From positions 62,001 to 126,000 of the forward strand of contig NZ_QOZG01000008.1 in the NCBI RefSeq assembly GCF_003335045.1: 64,000 nucleotides of DNA, read 5' to 3'. Source of the stretch: Paramesorhizobium salinisoli (GTDB taxonomy: Bacteria > Pseudomonadota > Alphaproteobacteria > Rhizobiales > Rhizobiaceae). A program made the position numbers and the translations under genes. The notes under the pieces were generated by a model. The model was given only the letters and a program-made list of their open reading frames with translations, did not search any database and was not told the origin of the DNA. Positions 1-9,964 of this stretch are shown in pieces (the stretch's first letter is position 1; every line of letters begins with the position of its first letter).

Positions 1-400
1 CCTCGGGCGGAGCGGAAACGACGACGATCCTGTCGACACGCTCCTCACCGCCCGTCTCCAGGAGAAGCGGAATGTCTAGGACCGCGATATCCGCCCCGGC
101 CTTTCCAGCGTTCTCAAGAAAGGCTTGTTCTTCCTGGCGAACGAGCGGATGCACGATCGCCTCAAGCTTCTTCATTGCATCAGGCTGGCCCAGGACAGCG
201 GCCGAAAGCTTTTGCCTGTCGACCGCGTGTTCCCGCGTCGTACCGGGGAAGGCGGCCTCGATCAGGGGAACGGCACGGCCGGAATAAAGCCGATGCACGG
301 CTTCGTCCGCACTATAAACGGGAATGCCGGCATCCGCGAACATCTGCGCGGTCGTCGTTTTTCCCATGCCTATGGAACCGGTCAGGCCGAGGATAATCAC
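1..400 (-). CDS. coaE: Dephospho-CoA kinase, 3' part missing
   Basis: Catalyses the last step of coenzyme A synthesis, ATP-dependent phosphorylation of the 3'-OH of dephospho-CoA in the cytoplasm. The N-terminal 133 residues are present and the rest lies beyond the left edge. The Walker A motif GSIGMGKT is at residues 8-15, and the stretch [11 protein letters not shown] fits the CoaE substrate region. The start is a GTG at 398-400, chosen because the protein then begins directly with the P-loop beta strand; it overlaps the aroE stop codon (GTGA), so the two genes are translationally coupled. In related genomes dnaQ and secB usually follow further downstream; that is outside this window. Confidence 0.95.
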   Translation of the reverse strand, partial: MIILGLTGSIGMGKTTTAQMFADAGIPVYSADEAVHRLYSGRAVPLIEAAFPGTTREHAVDRQKLSAAVLGQPDAMKKLEAIVHPLVRQEEQAFLENAGKAGADIAVLDIPLLLETGGEERVDRIVVVSAPPE

Positions 401-1266
401 TTTGATGTCTCTTGCTGGCTCTGGTGTGGCTTAGCCATGTCGGCGAGGATATGGGCGCGCAATTCCTGCGTCACGTTGGGCCGCACACCGAACCAGTGTT
501 CGAAACCGGGCACGGCCTGATGCAGGAGCATGCCGAGACCGTCGACCGTCTTGAGGCCGGCATCGCCGGCAAGCCGGAGAAAAGGGGTTTCGAGCGGGAC
601 GTAGACGATATCCGTGACGATCGTTTCCGGATCGGCTTTCGACAGATCGAGCGCGAGTTCCCGTCCGCCATGGCCTTCCATGCCAAGCGGCGTCGTGTTG
701 ATGATGACGCCCGATGCAGCAACGAAATTCTGCGCTTCGCTCCAGTCATGCGCCGAAACGCCCGAGCCAAAATGATCGGCAACATCCCGGGCACGCGCCA
801 GCGTCCGGTTGGCGATATGGATATGGCCGATGCCGCGGCTTTTCAGGGCGTGGACGATGGCGCGGCTGGCGCCGCCGGCGCCGAGCACCAGTGCCGTATC
901 AGTGTCGTCCCAGTCTTTGGCGTATTCATCGAGATTGGCGGCAAAGCCATAGGCGTCCGTGTTGCCGCCATGGAGCCGGTCGTGCTCGAACCAGAGCGTA
1001 TTGACCGCGCCGATGGCCTCCGCCGCGCTATCATGCCTCTCACAAAGCGCGAAAGCCGTTTCCTTGTGTGGAATCGTGACATTGCCGCCGGCATAGAACT
1101 TGTCCCTCAGCGAGAAGAGGAATGCCGGAAACGCTTCGGGCGCGGTCTCGATAGCTTCATAGGAGCCTTCCAGCCCATACGCTTTCAGCCAGAAGCCGTG
1201 GATGAGCGGCGACCGCGAATGCCTGATGGGGAAGCCGGTGACGAAGGCTCTGGCGGGTTCAGCCAT
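397..1266 (-). CDS. aroE: Shikimate dehydrogenase (NADP+)
   Basis: Reduces 3-dehydroshikimate to shikimate in aromatic amino acid synthesis. The 289-residue length is normal for the family. The shikimate-binding SRSPLIH motif lies at residues 17-23, followed by NVTIPHK with the catalytic lysine, NTDAYG, and the NADP glycine loop GAGGASRA at mid-protein. An upstream in-frame extension exists, but the ATG at 1264-1266 places the conserved N-terminus correctly and overlaps the 3' end of maf by 8 bp. Gene order maf-aroE-coaE is the common alphaproteobacterial arrangement next to the origin. aroK and aroB of the same pathway are at 26.6-28.4 kb, unlinked. Confidence 0.96.
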   Translation of the reverse strand: MAEPARAFVTGFPIRHSRSPLIHGFWLKAYGLEGSYEAIETAPEAFPAFLFSLRDKFYAGGNVTIPHKETAFALCERHDSAAEAIGAVNTLWFEHDRLHGGNTDAYGFAANLDEYAKDWDDTDTALVLGAGGASRAIVHALKSRGIGHIHIANRTLARARDVADHFGSGVSAHDWSEAQNFVAASGVIINTTPLGMEGHGGRELALDLSKADPETIVTDIVYVPLETPFLRLAGDAGLKTVDGLGMLLHQAVPGFEHWFGVRPNVTQELRAHILADMAKPHQSQQETSK

Positions 1267-1858
1267 CGATCGCTCCCAGCTTGCGCAATTCGGCGAGGAG
1301 CGGCAGCATCGGCAATCCGACAATGGTGAAATAGTCGCCGTCGATTTTATCGAAGAGTTGCAGGCCTTCACCTTCAACCTGATAGGCGCCGACGCTCGAA
1401 AGGGCGATGTCTCCAACGCTCGCGAGATGCCGGCCGATAAAGGCCGGATCGAGCGCGCGCATCGTCATCTGCGCCACCCCGACGTGCCGCCAGATTGTTT
1501 CGCCGGCGCGCACCAGAACCACTGCGCTGTTGAGATTGTGGGTTTTTCCCGACAATTTCAGGAGATGGCGGCGCGCGGCATCCATGTCGGCCGGCTTGTG
1601 GAATATTTCGTCGTCCAGCGACAATGTCTGGTCACAGCCGATGACCAAGGCATCGGGGTGGCGGCTGGCGACATCGAGCGCCTTTGCCTCGGCCAGGACC
1701 AGCGCGACTTCCTCCGGCGTGGAGCCGGTATCGTGCAACGTTGCTTCAACCACGCGCTCGTCGATTTCCGCCGCCTCCGCCGAGAAGGGTATCCCGGCGT
1801 TTTTCAACAGGGCAGCGCGAAAAGGACTTTTCGATGCCAGAATGATCTGTGTCGTCAT
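1259..1858 (-). CDS. maf: Maf-family nucleoside triphosphate pyrophosphatase
   Basis: House-cleaning pyrophosphatase that hydrolyses non-canonical NTPs; this lineage resembles the YceF type, which prefers 7-methyl-GTP (family knowledge, not shown here). The protein has 199 residues with the hallmark SKSPFR motif at residues 9-14, EIDER, and the IGCDQTL and [10 protein letters not shown] segments that build the active site. It is read leftward away from the putative origin and overlaps the aroE start by 8 bp, so maf-aroE-coaE is very probably one transcription unit. Exact substrate cannot be told from the sequence. Confidence 0.94.
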   Translation of the reverse strand: MTTQIILASKSPFRAALLKNAGIPFSAEAAEIDERVVEATLHDTGSTPEEVALVLAEAKALDVASRHPDALVIGCDQTLSLDDEIFHKPADMDAARRHLLKLSGKTHNLNSAVVLVRAGETIWRHVGVAQMTMRALDPAFIGRHLASVGDIALSSVGAYQVEGEGLQLFDKIDGDYFTIVGLPMLPLLAELRKLGAIDG

Positions 1859-1910
1859 GATGGATCCTCAAATCCTGGGTGGAAATGGATCAAAACTACT
1901 TTTTATGCGT

Positions 1911-1950
1911 CATCTTTTTCGAAACCGGACCACTTTTCGGGATCACGCTC
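1911..1950. repeat. Dispersed palindromic repeat, copy A (partial)
   Basis: The 96-bp gap between ppsR and maf contains a stretch sharing the core CCACTTTTCGGGATCA with copies at 37982-38020 and, less perfectly, 23979-24016 and 56679-56720. Together with an AT-rich TTTTTCGAAACCGG left arm it resembles the short dispersed intergenic palindromes common in Rhizobiales genomes. This copy is degenerate and does not form a perfect hairpin. It lies just past the stop codon of ppsR. Confidence 0.6.
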
Positions 1951-1954
1951 CTGG

Positions 1955-2776
1955 TTACCGGCTACGCGGGCGCAGGGCAAGAATGGCGGCGGCTGTTTCT
2001 TCGATCGAGCGGCGCGTGACATCGATAATCGGCCACCCATGGCGCGCGCATATGTTGCGGGCATAGGCAAGCTCCTCCGCGATATTGGCGCGGTCCGTAT
2101 AGTGCTCGACATCATATCCGGGCGCGTTGCCCAAAATCCTGTTCTGCCGGATCTGCGAGATGCGCTCCGCCGTGGCGACCAGGCCCACGATCAGCGGCCT
2201 TGTCGCCGTGAACAATGCTTCGGGAATAGGGATGCCGAGTACGATGGGGATATTGGCGGTCTTCACGCCGCGATTGGCGAGATAAATGCTCGTCGGCGTC
2301 TTCGACGTACGCGATATGCCGATCAGGATCACATCGGCTTCATTCATATCGAGCGGAAGTTGCCCGTCATCATGCTCCATCGTGAAATTCAGCGCATCGA
2401 TACGGCGGAAATAATCGGCGTTGAGCACGTGCTGCGCACTGGCGCGGCGGTGCGCCGGGGCGCCGAGATAGGATTGAAACGTTGTCAGCACCGGTTCGAG
2501 TACCGAGACGGACGGTACGCCCATAGCGGCGCAGGATGCGTCTATGATCGCCGCAAGCTTCTGATCGACGATGGTATAGAGAACGATGCCCGGTTCCGCA
2601 TCGATATCGTCGAGCACCTTGCGCAACTGTTTTTCCGTGCGAATCAGCGGGTAAATATGCTCGATCGCCCGCGCATTGGCGTATTGCGCCGCGGCTGCGC
2701 GACCGGCGGCCAGGAGAGTCTCTCCGGTCGCATCCGAAATCAGATGAAGATGGAAGTATGAAAGCGCTCTGGTCAC
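1955..2776 (-). CDS. ppsR: PEP synthase / PPDK regulatory protein (DUF299), bifunctional kinase-pyrophosphorylase
   Basis: DUF299 proteins phosphorylate and dephosphorylate phosphoenolpyruvate synthase or pyruvate phosphate dikinase and so switch PEP formation on or off. The 273-residue protein starts [13 protein letters not shown], typical for the family, and carries the P-loop-like [11 protein letters not shown] motif in the middle and the conserved [21 protein letters not shown]-terminal region. The likely start is a GTG at 2774-2776; no strong ribosome binding site is visible. In Caulobacter and Rickettsia the gene on the other side of the origin from hemE is the RP001 gene; I believe this is its counterpart, which supports the oriC call to its right. 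It could form an operon with maf-aroE-coaE. Confidence 0.93.
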   Translation of the reverse strand: MTRALSYFHLHLISDATGETLLAAGRAAAAQYANARAIEHIYPLIRTEKQLRKVLDDIDAEPGIVLYTIVDQKLAAIIDASCAAMGVPSVSVLEPVLTTFQSYLGAPAHRRASAQHVLNADYFRRIDALNFTMEHDDGQLPLDMNEADVILIGISRTSKTPTSIYLANRGVKTANIPIVLGIPIPEALFTATRPLIVGLVATAERISQIRQNRILGNAPGYDVEHYTDRANIAEELAYARNICARHGWPIIDVTRRSIEETAAAILALRPRSR

Positions 2777-3300
2777 AGGTTTTTATCGTCCCTGTTGATG
2801 GCTGTGCGTAAGTCGCATCTGTCAGGGCACAGGGATGACAGCGATGGGCAAACTTGGCAAGTCATCCACAATGGGCGGTGCTGTGCGAAATTGCCCGGAG
2901 GACATGTGGAAGACCACTTGGACTTTCCTGTTTCCATAATGTCCTCGCCGGTTCTCCACAGCTTAGCAAAAATCTTCCATACCTCAAGCGTCTGTTTTTC
3001 CTTATCGATTGGACTTATCATTGCTTTTTCCCATTTGATCGGCGAATTATCCCCTGAGCAGGCGAAACCGCATCTCGCTGTGGGAAAACAGCCGGCATAT
3101 GTTAATCCCCGGAACAAACAGACTCTAAGAATCAGAAGAATCCAAAATTTCTAAATTTCTTTATTGAAAGAGGCTGGGGATAGAGCAGCGCCAGGCGTCC
3201 TGGACGCCGACGAAGATGCAGGGAATATTGGACCGGCGTATCGCGCTTTCAGGAAACACGAATCGGTTTTCGAAATGGTGCGCCAGCACGGGACGGAAAA
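2777..3300. other. Candidate chromosomal replication origin (oriC)
   Basis: A 524-bp region without a credible gene lies between the divergent ppsR and hemE genes. It contains two 9-mers one base away from the DnaA box TTATCCACA (TCATCCACA at 2862-2870, TTCTCCACA at 2952-2960) and weaker ones (for example 3047-3055, and 2905-2913 on the minus strand). An AT-rich patch at 3139-3172 could unwind. Four GANTC sites occur (3121, 3129, 3138, 3260), three within 22 bp beside the AT patch; GANTC is the CcrM methylation target in alphaproteobacteria. In Caulobacter the origin lies beside hemE, and nearby parS sites and parAB agree. Inference: oriC. Function is not proven by sequence alone. Confidence 0.72.
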
Positions 3301-4332
3301 ATGGAACGCAAGGTATTGATGGCAATCCGCGGCGAGACGGTCTTTCCGCCACCCATCTGGATGATGCGGCAGGCCGGCAGGTATCTGCCTGAATATCGCG
3401 AGGCCAGGCAAAAGGCGGGAAGCTTCCTCGAACTTTGTTATTCTCCAGATCTCGCCGTTGAAGTGACCTTGCAGCCCATTCGTCGCTTTGGCTTCGACGC
3501 GGCGATTCTTTTCTCGGACATTCTCGTGGTGCCGCACGCGCTGGGCCGCGATCTTCGCTTCGAGGAGGGCCGTGGCCCGATGATGACACCGATCGATGCG
3601 GACGAGATATTCTGGCTGGAGACGGAGGGCGTCGCAAAACGCCTGGAGCCGGTCTACGAGACGGTTCGGCTGTTGCGCTCGGCCCTGCCCGCTGAAACGA
3701 CCCTGCTTGGCTTCTGTGGAGCTCCCTGGACCGTGGCGACCTATATGATTGCCGGACATGGCACGCCGGACCAGGCGCCGGCCCGATTGTTCGCCTATCG
3801 CCATCCCGATGCCTTCCAGAAACTCATCGACGATCTTGCCGATGTCTCGGCAGATTATCTGATCCAGCAATTGGATGCCGGCGCCGATGCCGTGCAGATC
3901 TTCGATTCCTGGTCCGGCGTTCTCGATGAGATCTGCTTCGAGCGGTTTTGCGTGAAGCCGGTGGCGCGGATCGTCGAAAAAGTGCGTGCCGTGCACCCGA
4001 ACGCGTTGATCATCGGCTTTCCCAAGGGGGCGGGCGCGCTTTATGCGCATTATCGCGAGAAAACCGGCGTCAACGTGCTCGGGCTCGACTGGTCGGTACC
4101 CCTGTCTTTTGCCGCAAAGCTGCAGGAGCATGGCGCGGTGCAGGGCAATCTCGATCCTCTACGTGTCGTTGCCGGCGGCGCAGCGCTCGATGAAGGGGTC
4201 GATGCGATCCTCGAGACGTTGGGCAACGGACCGCTGATCTTCAATCTCGGCCACGGCATCACGCCCAACGCGCCGATCGAACATGTCGAGCGCATGATTG
4301 CGCGGGTTCGGGATGCGGGAGGCGAGGGATGA
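3301..4332 (+). CDS. hemE: Uroporphyrinogen decarboxylase
   Basis: Decarboxylates uroporphyrinogen III to coproporphyrinogen III in heme synthesis, and is a cytoplasmic homodimer. The 343-residue length is standard. The N-terminal signature [16 protein letters not shown] is clear (PxWxMRQAGRYxPEY), as are [12 protein letters not shown], the GFCGAPWT loop and the C-terminal FNLGHGITP motif. The ATG at 3301 is the first in the conserved frame. The stop overlaps the hemJ start (ATGA), so two heme-pathway genes are coupled. It is the first gene to the right of the putative origin, as in Caulobacter. Confidence 0.98.
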   Translation: MERKVLMAIRGETVFPPPIWMMRQAGRYLPEYREARQKAGSFLELCYSPDLAVEVTLQPIRRFGFDAAILFSDILVVPHALGRDLRFEEGRGPMMTPIDADEIFWLETEGVAKRLEPVYETVRLLRSALPAETTLLGFCGAPWTVATYMIAGHGTPDQAPARLFAYRHPDAFQKLIDDLADVSADYLIQQLDAGADAVQIFDSWSGVLDEICFERFCVKPVARIVEKVRAVHPNALIIGFPKGAGALYAHYREKTGVNVLGLDWSVPLSFAAKLQEHGAVQGNLDPLRVVAGGAALDEGVDAILETLGNGPLIFNLGHGITPNAPIEHVERMIARVRDAGGEG

Positions 4333-4874
4333 GCACCCAACCGGCCAGAAATTCCGCTGCGTCAGGTGGAAAAGCCGCGTTGCGCGCCGTCGTGGCAATC
4401 GCGGTGGTCATTGGCGGGCTGTTGCTGATGTTTCACGTGAATCCGAGTGTGGCCTATCCCTGGATCAAGGCTATCCACGTCATCGCGGTGATTTCATGGA
4501 TGGCAGGGATGCTCTATCTGCCGCGGCTTTTTGTCTATCATTGCGCTGCCGAGCCCGGTTCGGTGCAATCCGAGACCTTCAAGGTGATGGAACAGCGGCT
4601 CTTGCGTTTCATCATCAACCCCGCCATGGCGGTCACGTGGATCATGGGGCTGTGGCTGGCTTGGAAGATATTCGGATTTTCCGGCGGATGGCTGCATGTC
4701 AAGCTGGCGGCGGTCGTTCTGCTCTCGGCGGTGCACGGCTATTTCTCGAAGGCGGTCCGGCTTTTTGCCGCCGACCAAAACGTGAAATCGGCGCGACATT
4801 GGCGCATGGTCAATGAAATACCAACCGTTTTGATGGTGATTATCGTCATCATGGTGATCGTGAAGCCTTTCTGA
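4329..4874 (+). CDS. hemJ: Protoporphyrinogen IX oxidase, HemJ type (membrane)
   Basis: HemJ oxidises protoporphyrinogen IX to protoporphyrin IX in bacteria that lack HemY/HemG. This 181-residue protein has an N-terminal membrane segment, then the family signature [22 protein letters not shown], and two or three further hydrophobic segments ending in an [10 protein letters not shown] tail. It begins on an ATG inside the hemE stop (ATGA), so it is co-translated with an earlier step of the same pathway. A parS-like sequence lies within the reading frame at 4429-4444. The UPF0093/TIGR00701 family assignment is firm; enzymatic role is by family. Confidence 0.93.
   Translation: MSTQPARNSAASGGKAALRAVVAIAVVIGGLLLMFHVNPSVAYPWIKAIHVIAVISWMAGMLYLPRLFVYHCAAEPGSVQSETFKVMEQRLLRFIINPAMAVTWIMGLWLAWKIFGFSGGWLHVKLAAVVLLSAVHGYFSKAVRLFAADQNVKSARHWRMVNEIPTVLMVIIVIMVIVKPF
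4429..4444. other. Weak parS-like site inside hemJ
   Basis: TGTTTCACGTGAATCC matches 14 of 16 positions of the parS palindrome TGTTTCACGTGAAACA; the left half-site is perfect and the right half has two mismatches. It lies within hemJ, about 5.4 kb nearer to oriC than the strong sites. It may be a low-affinity ParB site or a chance match. Confidence 0.35.
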
Positions 4875-5059
4875 CGTCGACTTTCACGATTTTTCCGCTC
4901 TCGGCCCCAGTTTGGCACTTGTCCTGCGGCCTGTGAGACGTTATGTGTAATTTCTCCTCCCTCAGGAAATGCAGACTGTCGATGCCGGCCACGGACTCCA
5001 TGGCCATCCTTCCGAACAACTGCCTTTTTCCCTTCCCAAGCTAATGAGATTCCGCACAC

Positions 5060-6325
5060 ATGCAGGAAATGAAACTACAAGAATTGAAGAGTAAAACGCC
5101 CGTGGATCTGCTGGCTTTGGCGGAAACGCTGGAAGTCGAGAACGCCAGTGTCATGCGCAAGCAGGAGCTGATGTTCGCAATCCTGAAGAAGCTGGCTGCC
5201 CAGGAAGTCGAAATCATCGGCGAAGGCGTGGTCGAAGTGCTGCAGGACGGTTTCGGCTTCCTGCGCTCCGCCAACGCCAATTATCTGCCAGGTCCCGACG
5301 ATATCTATATCTCTCCCTCGCAGATTCGTCGTTTTTCCCTGAAAACCGGCGATACAGTCGAGGGCCCGATCCGTGGACCGAAGGAGGGCGAACGTTATTT
5401 CGCGCTCCTCAAGGTCAACACCATCAACTTCGAAGATCCGGAAAAAATCCGCCACAAGATCCATTTCGACAATCTGACACCGCTCTACCCGGACGAGCGG
5501 TTCAAGATGGAGCTCGAAAATCCGACGACCAAGGATCTTTCCGCTCGTGTCATCGATCTCGTCGCTCCGCTCGGCAAGGGACAGCGTGGCCTGATCGTCG
5601 CGCCGCCGCGCACGGGTAAGACCGTTCTTCTCCAGAACATCGCCCATTCAATCACGGCGAACCATCCGGAATGCTACTTGATCGTTCTTCTGATCGACGA
5701 GCGGCCCGAAGAAGTGACGGACATGCAGCGTTCGGTGAAGGGCGAAGTGGTTTCCTCGACATTCGACGAACCCGCGTCGCGCCACGTCGCCGTGGCGGAA
5801 ATGGTCATCGAGAAGGCCAAACGGCTGGTCGAACATGGCCGTGACGTTGTCATCCTGCTCGATTCCATCACACGTCTCGGTCGCGCCTATAACACCGTGG
5901 TCCCGTCATCCGGCAAGGTTCTGACCGGCGGTGTCGATGCCAATGCGCTGCAGCGGCCGAAGCGCTTCTTCGGCGCAGCCCGCAATATCGAGGAGGGCGG
6001 CTCGCTGACTATCATCGCGACCGCGCTGATCGATACCGGCAGCCGCATGGACGAAGTGATCTTCGAAGAATTCAAGGGAACCGGCAACTCGGAAATCGTG
6101 CTGGACCGCAAGGTGGCGGACAAGCGCATCTTTCCGTCGATGGACATCCTCAAATCCGGTACCCGCAAGGAGGATCTTCTCGTCCCGCGCCAAGACCTGC
6201 AGAAGATTTTCGTGCTTCGCCGTATCCTGGCACCGATGGGAACCACCGATGCGATCGAGTTCCTGATCGACAAGCTCAAGCAGACGAAGAACAATGGCGA
6301 GTTCTTCGATTCCATGAATACCTGA
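5060..6325 (+). CDS. rho: Transcription termination factor Rho
   Basis: Hexameric RNA-dependent ATPase that terminates transcription at Rho-dependent sites. The protein has 421 residues: an N-terminal helical domain ([14 protein letters not shown]), an RNA-binding cold-shock-like fold ([11 protein letters not shown]), and an ATPase core with Walker A PPRTGKT near residue 185, followed by [10 protein letters not shown] (R-loop region) and the C-terminal [11 protein letters not shown] and [14 protein letters not shown] motifs. The start is the ATG at 5060, though a second in-frame ATG lies three codons later. The 185-bp leader (4875-5059) could hold its promoter: a possible TTGTCC-17-TATGTG pair is visible. 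It converges with the broken YyaL gene. Confidence 0.98.
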   Translation: MQEMKLQELKSKTPVDLLALAETLEVENASVMRKQELMFAILKKLAAQEVEIIGEGVVEVLQDGFGFLRSANANYLPGPDDIYISPSQIRRFSLKTGDTVEGPIRGPKEGERYFALLKVNTINFEDPEKIRHKIHFDNLTPLYPDERFKMELENPTTKDLSARVIDLVAPLGKGQRGLIVAPPRTGKTVLLQNIAHSITANHPECYLIVLLIDERPEEVTDMQRSVKGEVVSSTFDEPASRHVAVAEMVIEKAKRLVEHGRDVVILLDSITRLGRAYNTVVPSSGKVLTGGVDANALQRPKRFFGAARNIEEGGSLTIIATALIDTGSRMDEVIFEEFKGTGNSEIVLDRKVADKRIFPSMDILKSGTRKEDLLVPRQDLQKIFVLRRILAPMGTTDAIEFLIDKLKQTKNNGEFFDSMNT

Positions 6326-6397
6326 CGAATATTGGATCCGGGCGGAACCGCGCCTGGACCAGTCGAGCCCGAGAAGTCTTCGACTCCTCGCGTCTGA

Positions 6398-8409
6398 CTA
6401 CAGCCTTTCGGTCAGAAGGGCGTGCAATTCCTCAGCGGTTTCCACAGGTGGCAGACAGGCGAGCCCGCGGCAGAGATAGGCCGCGGGCTTTGTCATATCC
6501 ATCTGGATAGCCTGCGGCATGGTGGCATCGGCGGGATTGCCATCGATCGGGATAACTAGGTCGATACGGCGGGAATCCGGAGTTCGATTCGCTTCCGCAA
6601 CGAGCTGATGATCATTGGGTGCAATGATAACTAGCTTCCAGGGATCTATAACCACGCTTGCTGCGTTGAGGATGCCAGCCTGCCCATAGGCGAGATTGCG
6701 GATGCGACCGAGAGCATGTTCTGCGACCGCGACCGCGCGTTCCTGCATTTGTGGTTCACCTGTGGCGGTTGCCAGCCGGGCCAAAGCCTCCATGATCTGG
6801 CTTGTCGCGCTCGGAATGGCTTCGTCCTGGTCGCCACGAATTCGCAAGATGACATCATCAGCATCATTGGCTGAGAGATTGTAGCCACCGTCCTCGGCTA
6901 TATGCCAGCGATCGAGTTGCGCGAGGAAATGCCTGGCGTCATCGAGATAGATTTGTCCTGTGCTATCTGGTAGAGCGATATGGCGGCGTTGATCATTGCC
7001 GCATAATCGCTCGAGAGAGCTGGGAATAGCTTGGATTGCCCCATAACCGAGTGTGGAAGACGGCCTTCCCGCATCGATTCGGCTATGGAACGATAGGCCT
7101 TCTCTGCGATTTCGGCCCAATCCGTGCGCGCGAAAACCCGTGCGGCTTCTGCCAATGATCGGATGAGAAGCCCGTTCCAGTCGGTAAGCGCCTTATCATC
7201 GCGCCCGGGCCTGATACGGTTTTCACGGGCAGCAAGAAGCCTCTGCCTGTCCGCTGCCAGGGACGGCTCTTCGTCGGAGCCGGCAAACTGACGTGACCGT
7301 AGCCGGTTGAGGATCGTCTTTCCCTCCCAATTTCCCTGCGGTGTCACATCATATCGCGCGTTAAAGAGCGATGTGTCAGGCAGAAGTTTGTCGATCTCAC
7401 TGGCGGACCAGACGTAGAACTTGCCTTCTTCTCCCTCGCTGTCGGCATCAAGGCGTGAGGCGAAGGTGCCGTTTGGCAGGCGCATTACCCGCATCAGCCA
7501 ATCTACCGTCTCTTCGATTCGGATATGGAACAATGGATTGCCGTTGGAGGCGTAGGCCCAGCTGGCGTGGCGGATCATCTGCGCATTATCGTAAAGCATC
7601 TTCTCGAAATGCGGCACCAACCAGCGATCATCGACGCTGTACCGGGCCAAACCACCGCCAAGATGATCATAGATCCGGCCCTGCAGCATGATCTCCAGGC
7701 TGAGGATGAAAGCATCCCGGTGATCCGGGGTACCACCCCCGCAGCCAGGATAGCCACAATGCGTCCATGAATGGGGCGTTGGGAAACTTTGGCGCGCCGC
7801 GCAGCCCTCCATTTACCCTGTCCATCATCGAATAGACCTGATCGGCAAATGCGTCGGCTGCTGACATGTCCAGCATGGACGGGGCGGCTGTGCCTGCAAG
7901 GCGGGCTTCTATATGATTCGAAATCGCTGCGACGTTATGGTTAATACGTTCCTTATCCTGGTCCCAGACGCGGTGGATGGAATGCAGAATATCGATAAAG
8001 CCAGGCCGCCCGTATCGCGGGTGCTTCGGAGAATATGTTCCACCCCAGAATGGCAGTCCTTGGGGCGTCAGAAACATAGTCAGCGGCCAACCGCCCTGCT
8101 CGCCCATGGCGGTCAGCGCCGCCATGTAGATCTGGTCTATATCGGGCCTTTCCTCACGATCGACCTTCACATTGACGAAAAGGCGGTTCATGACTTCGGC
8201 AACCTCCTGATCCTCAAAGCATTCATGCGCCATGACGTGACACCAGTGACAAGCAGCATAGCCGACAGAGAGGAGAATGGGTCGTCTCTCCCGTTTGGTT
8301 CGTCAAGCGCGTCACGGCCCCATGGCCGCCAAAGGACCGGGTTATCGGCGTGCTGACGCAGATAGGCGCTGGACTGGTCGCCCAGCCGGTTCTTGGTAGG
8401 AAGGGGCAT
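6398..8409 (-). pseudogene. Frameshifted thioredoxin-domain protein (YyaL / DUF255 family)
   Basis: Pieced together, this is a full-length homologue of the YyaL/spermatogenesis-associated protein 20 family: an N-terminal thioredoxin-like DUF255 domain followed by an (alpha/alpha)6-barrel. The start (NRLGDQSSAYLRQHADNPVL) and end are family-like, but the reading frame changes three times. Near 8299 one base seems deleted, before the GYAACHWCHVMAHE motif; near 7735 there is a one-base gain in a G/C run at WLSWLRG; near 6985 one base is lost after AQDK. The four segments are about 8409-8290, 8290-7735, 7735-6985 and 6985-6398. The net length, 2012 bp, is one base short of a 670-residue gene. Neighbouring genes are intact. 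It is either a decaying gene or contains sequencing errors. Confidence 0.88.
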
Positions 8410-8499
8410 TTTGTGAACAGCCTTTCTTTCGCGATGGCGAGAGGGTAATCACCCCGCATGTCGGATCTGAACTTCCGATCTGCACCTGGAAGGATAATG

Positions 8500-9831
8500 A
8501 TGATACCGCAAATAGGGTTCCCGGATACTATCTTTGCCTTGTCGAGCGGACGGCTGCCCTCGGGCGTGGCTGTCGTTCGTTTATCGGGAGCGCAAGTTCG
8601 ATTCGTAGTCGAAACAATTTCCACGACGCTTCCGGAGCCGAGACGGGCTGCCTACCGCCAGTTCCGCTCCCAGGAGGGCGAACTGCTGGACCAAGGGCTT
8701 CTCCTGTTTTTTCCGGGACCGCACAGCTTTACGGGCGAAGATTGCGCGGAATTTCATCTTCATGGCGGAATAGCCGTCATTGACCGGTTTCTGCGCGAAC
8801 TTTCTAGTTTCGAACATTGTCGGATGGCTGAACCCGGTGAGTTTACCCGCCGCGCCTTTGCCAACGGCAAGATGGATTTGACGATTGCTGAGGGCCTGGC
8901 TGATCTCGTTTCGGCGGAGACTGAGGGACAGAGGCGGCTGGCATTGCAGGTTGCATCCGGCGCACAGCGCGACCTCTACATGGATTGGCGTCGGGAGCTC
9001 ATTCAGGGGCGGGCCTTGATCGAGGCAGAGCTGGATTTCGCTGATGAATCGGATGTACCCGGATCAGTTTCCACCAAGGTCTGGGAGGCGATGAAGCTCC
9101 TTTCGGACCAGATCAGCAGACATCTGGCAGACGGGAGAAGGGCGGCAGTGTTTCGCGACGGGTTGCATGTAGCTATTATAGGGGCGCCCAATGCGGGGAA
9201 ATCCAGCCTGTTGAACATGCTCGCCGGGCGCGATGTCGCAATTATATCCGAAGAGGCCGGAACGACACGCGACCTGATAGAGGTGAAGCTGGATCTCGGC
9301 GGGATTCCAGTTTTTCTAGCCGACACGGCCGGACTGCGGGAGGCGGAGGGAATTGTGGAGCGGATGGGCATCGAGCGCGCTCGCGCTCGCGCCAACTCCG
9401 CCGACCTGGTGTTGCTTCTTGAGGATATGCGCTCGCCGGAATCCGTTCCATTGCCGGACTTTGATGGAGAGATGTGGCGAGTCGGAAACAAGAAAGATCT
9501 GGCAGAACCGCACGATCAGGATGGATGGAGATATTTGATTTCAGCGCGCACTGGCCAAGGCATGGATGAGCTGGTTGCAGCGATCACTCGATTCGCCGAG
9601 GACAAGGCAGGCCGCATCGGCAATGTCGTTCCGACACGTCGCAGGCATATGGACTTGCTTGAGGCTACCGTGGGTGAAATCAACGAGGCCCTCACACAGG
9701 AGGACCTGCCTCTGGAGCTTAGGGCGGAGAATCTGCGTCGAGCTTCGCAGTTTCTCGGTCGAATCACCGGCGATGTCAATGTGGAGGATATTCTCGACGT
9801 AATCTTTTCACAATTCTGCATCGGGAAATGA
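8500..9831 (+). CDS. mnmE: tRNA modification GTPase MnmE (TrmE)
   Basis: With MnmG forms the complex that installs the (carboxymethyl)aminomethyl group on U34 of certain tRNAs. From the ATG at 8500 the protein has 443 residues; I prefer this to the upstream in-frame ATGs at 8458 and 8497 because the GGAAGG sequence at 8488-8493 is then 6 bases away. Domains: N-terminal tetrahydrofolate-binding fold (DTIFALSSGRLPSGVAVVRLSG), helical domain, G domain with GAPNAGKSS at about 228-236, DTAG and NKKD, and the C-terminal CIGK with its essential cysteine. The stop codon TGA is the first part of a parS site (9829-9844). Confidence 0.97.
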   Translation: MIPQIGFPDTIFALSSGRLPSGVAVVRLSGAQVRFVVETISTTLPEPRRAAYRQFRSQEGELLDQGLLLFFPGPHSFTGEDCAEFHLHGGIAVIDRFLRELSSFEHCRMAEPGEFTRRAFANGKMDLTIAEGLADLVSAETEGQRRLALQVASGAQRDLYMDWRRELIQGRALIEAELDFADESDVPGSVSTKVWEAMKLLSDQISRHLADGRRAAVFRDGLHVAIIGAPNAGKSSLLNMLAGRDVAIISEEAGTTRDLIEVKLDLGGIPVFLADTAGLREAEGIVERMGIERARARANSADLVLLLEDMRSPESVPLPDFDGEMWRVGNKKDLAEPHDQDGWRYLISARTGQGMDELVAAITRFAEDKAGRIGNVVPTRRRHMDLLEATVGEINEALTQEDLPLELRAENLRRASQFLGRITGDVNVEDILDVIFSQFCIGK

Positions 9832-9844
9832 TTCACGTGAAACA
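9829..9844. other. parS centromere-like site 2 (one mismatch)
   Basis: TGATTCACGTGAAACA differs at one base from the ParB binding palindrome TGTTTCACGTGAAACA. The first three bases are the mnmE stop codon. It is 32 bp from the next, perfect site, suggesting a small cluster for ParB loading. Confidence 0.8.
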
Positions 9845-9876
9845 TCCGGCTTCATGCACTGACTGAGCCACGTATT

Positions 9877-9892
9877 TGTTTCACGTGAAACA
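9877..9892. other. parS centromere-like site 1 (perfect)
   Basis: TGTTTCACGTGAAACA is identical to the widely conserved chromosomal parS sequence. It lies in the mnmE-mnmG gap (9832-9964), about 7 kb from the candidate oriC and 2.7 kb from parA. ParB, encoded at 13396-14283, should bind here and spread. Confidence 0.95.
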
Positions 9893-9964
9893 TCTGTGGA
9901 ATCTCCGGACTTGACTTGACTCCACGAAGCGCGCATGACCAGAGCTCTCCCAGAGAGTGAGCAT

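Noticed and set aside
1202-2761. A 519-codon plus-strand frame over maf and ppsR
   Set aside because: Both minus-strand genes have diagnostic motifs; the frame has none.
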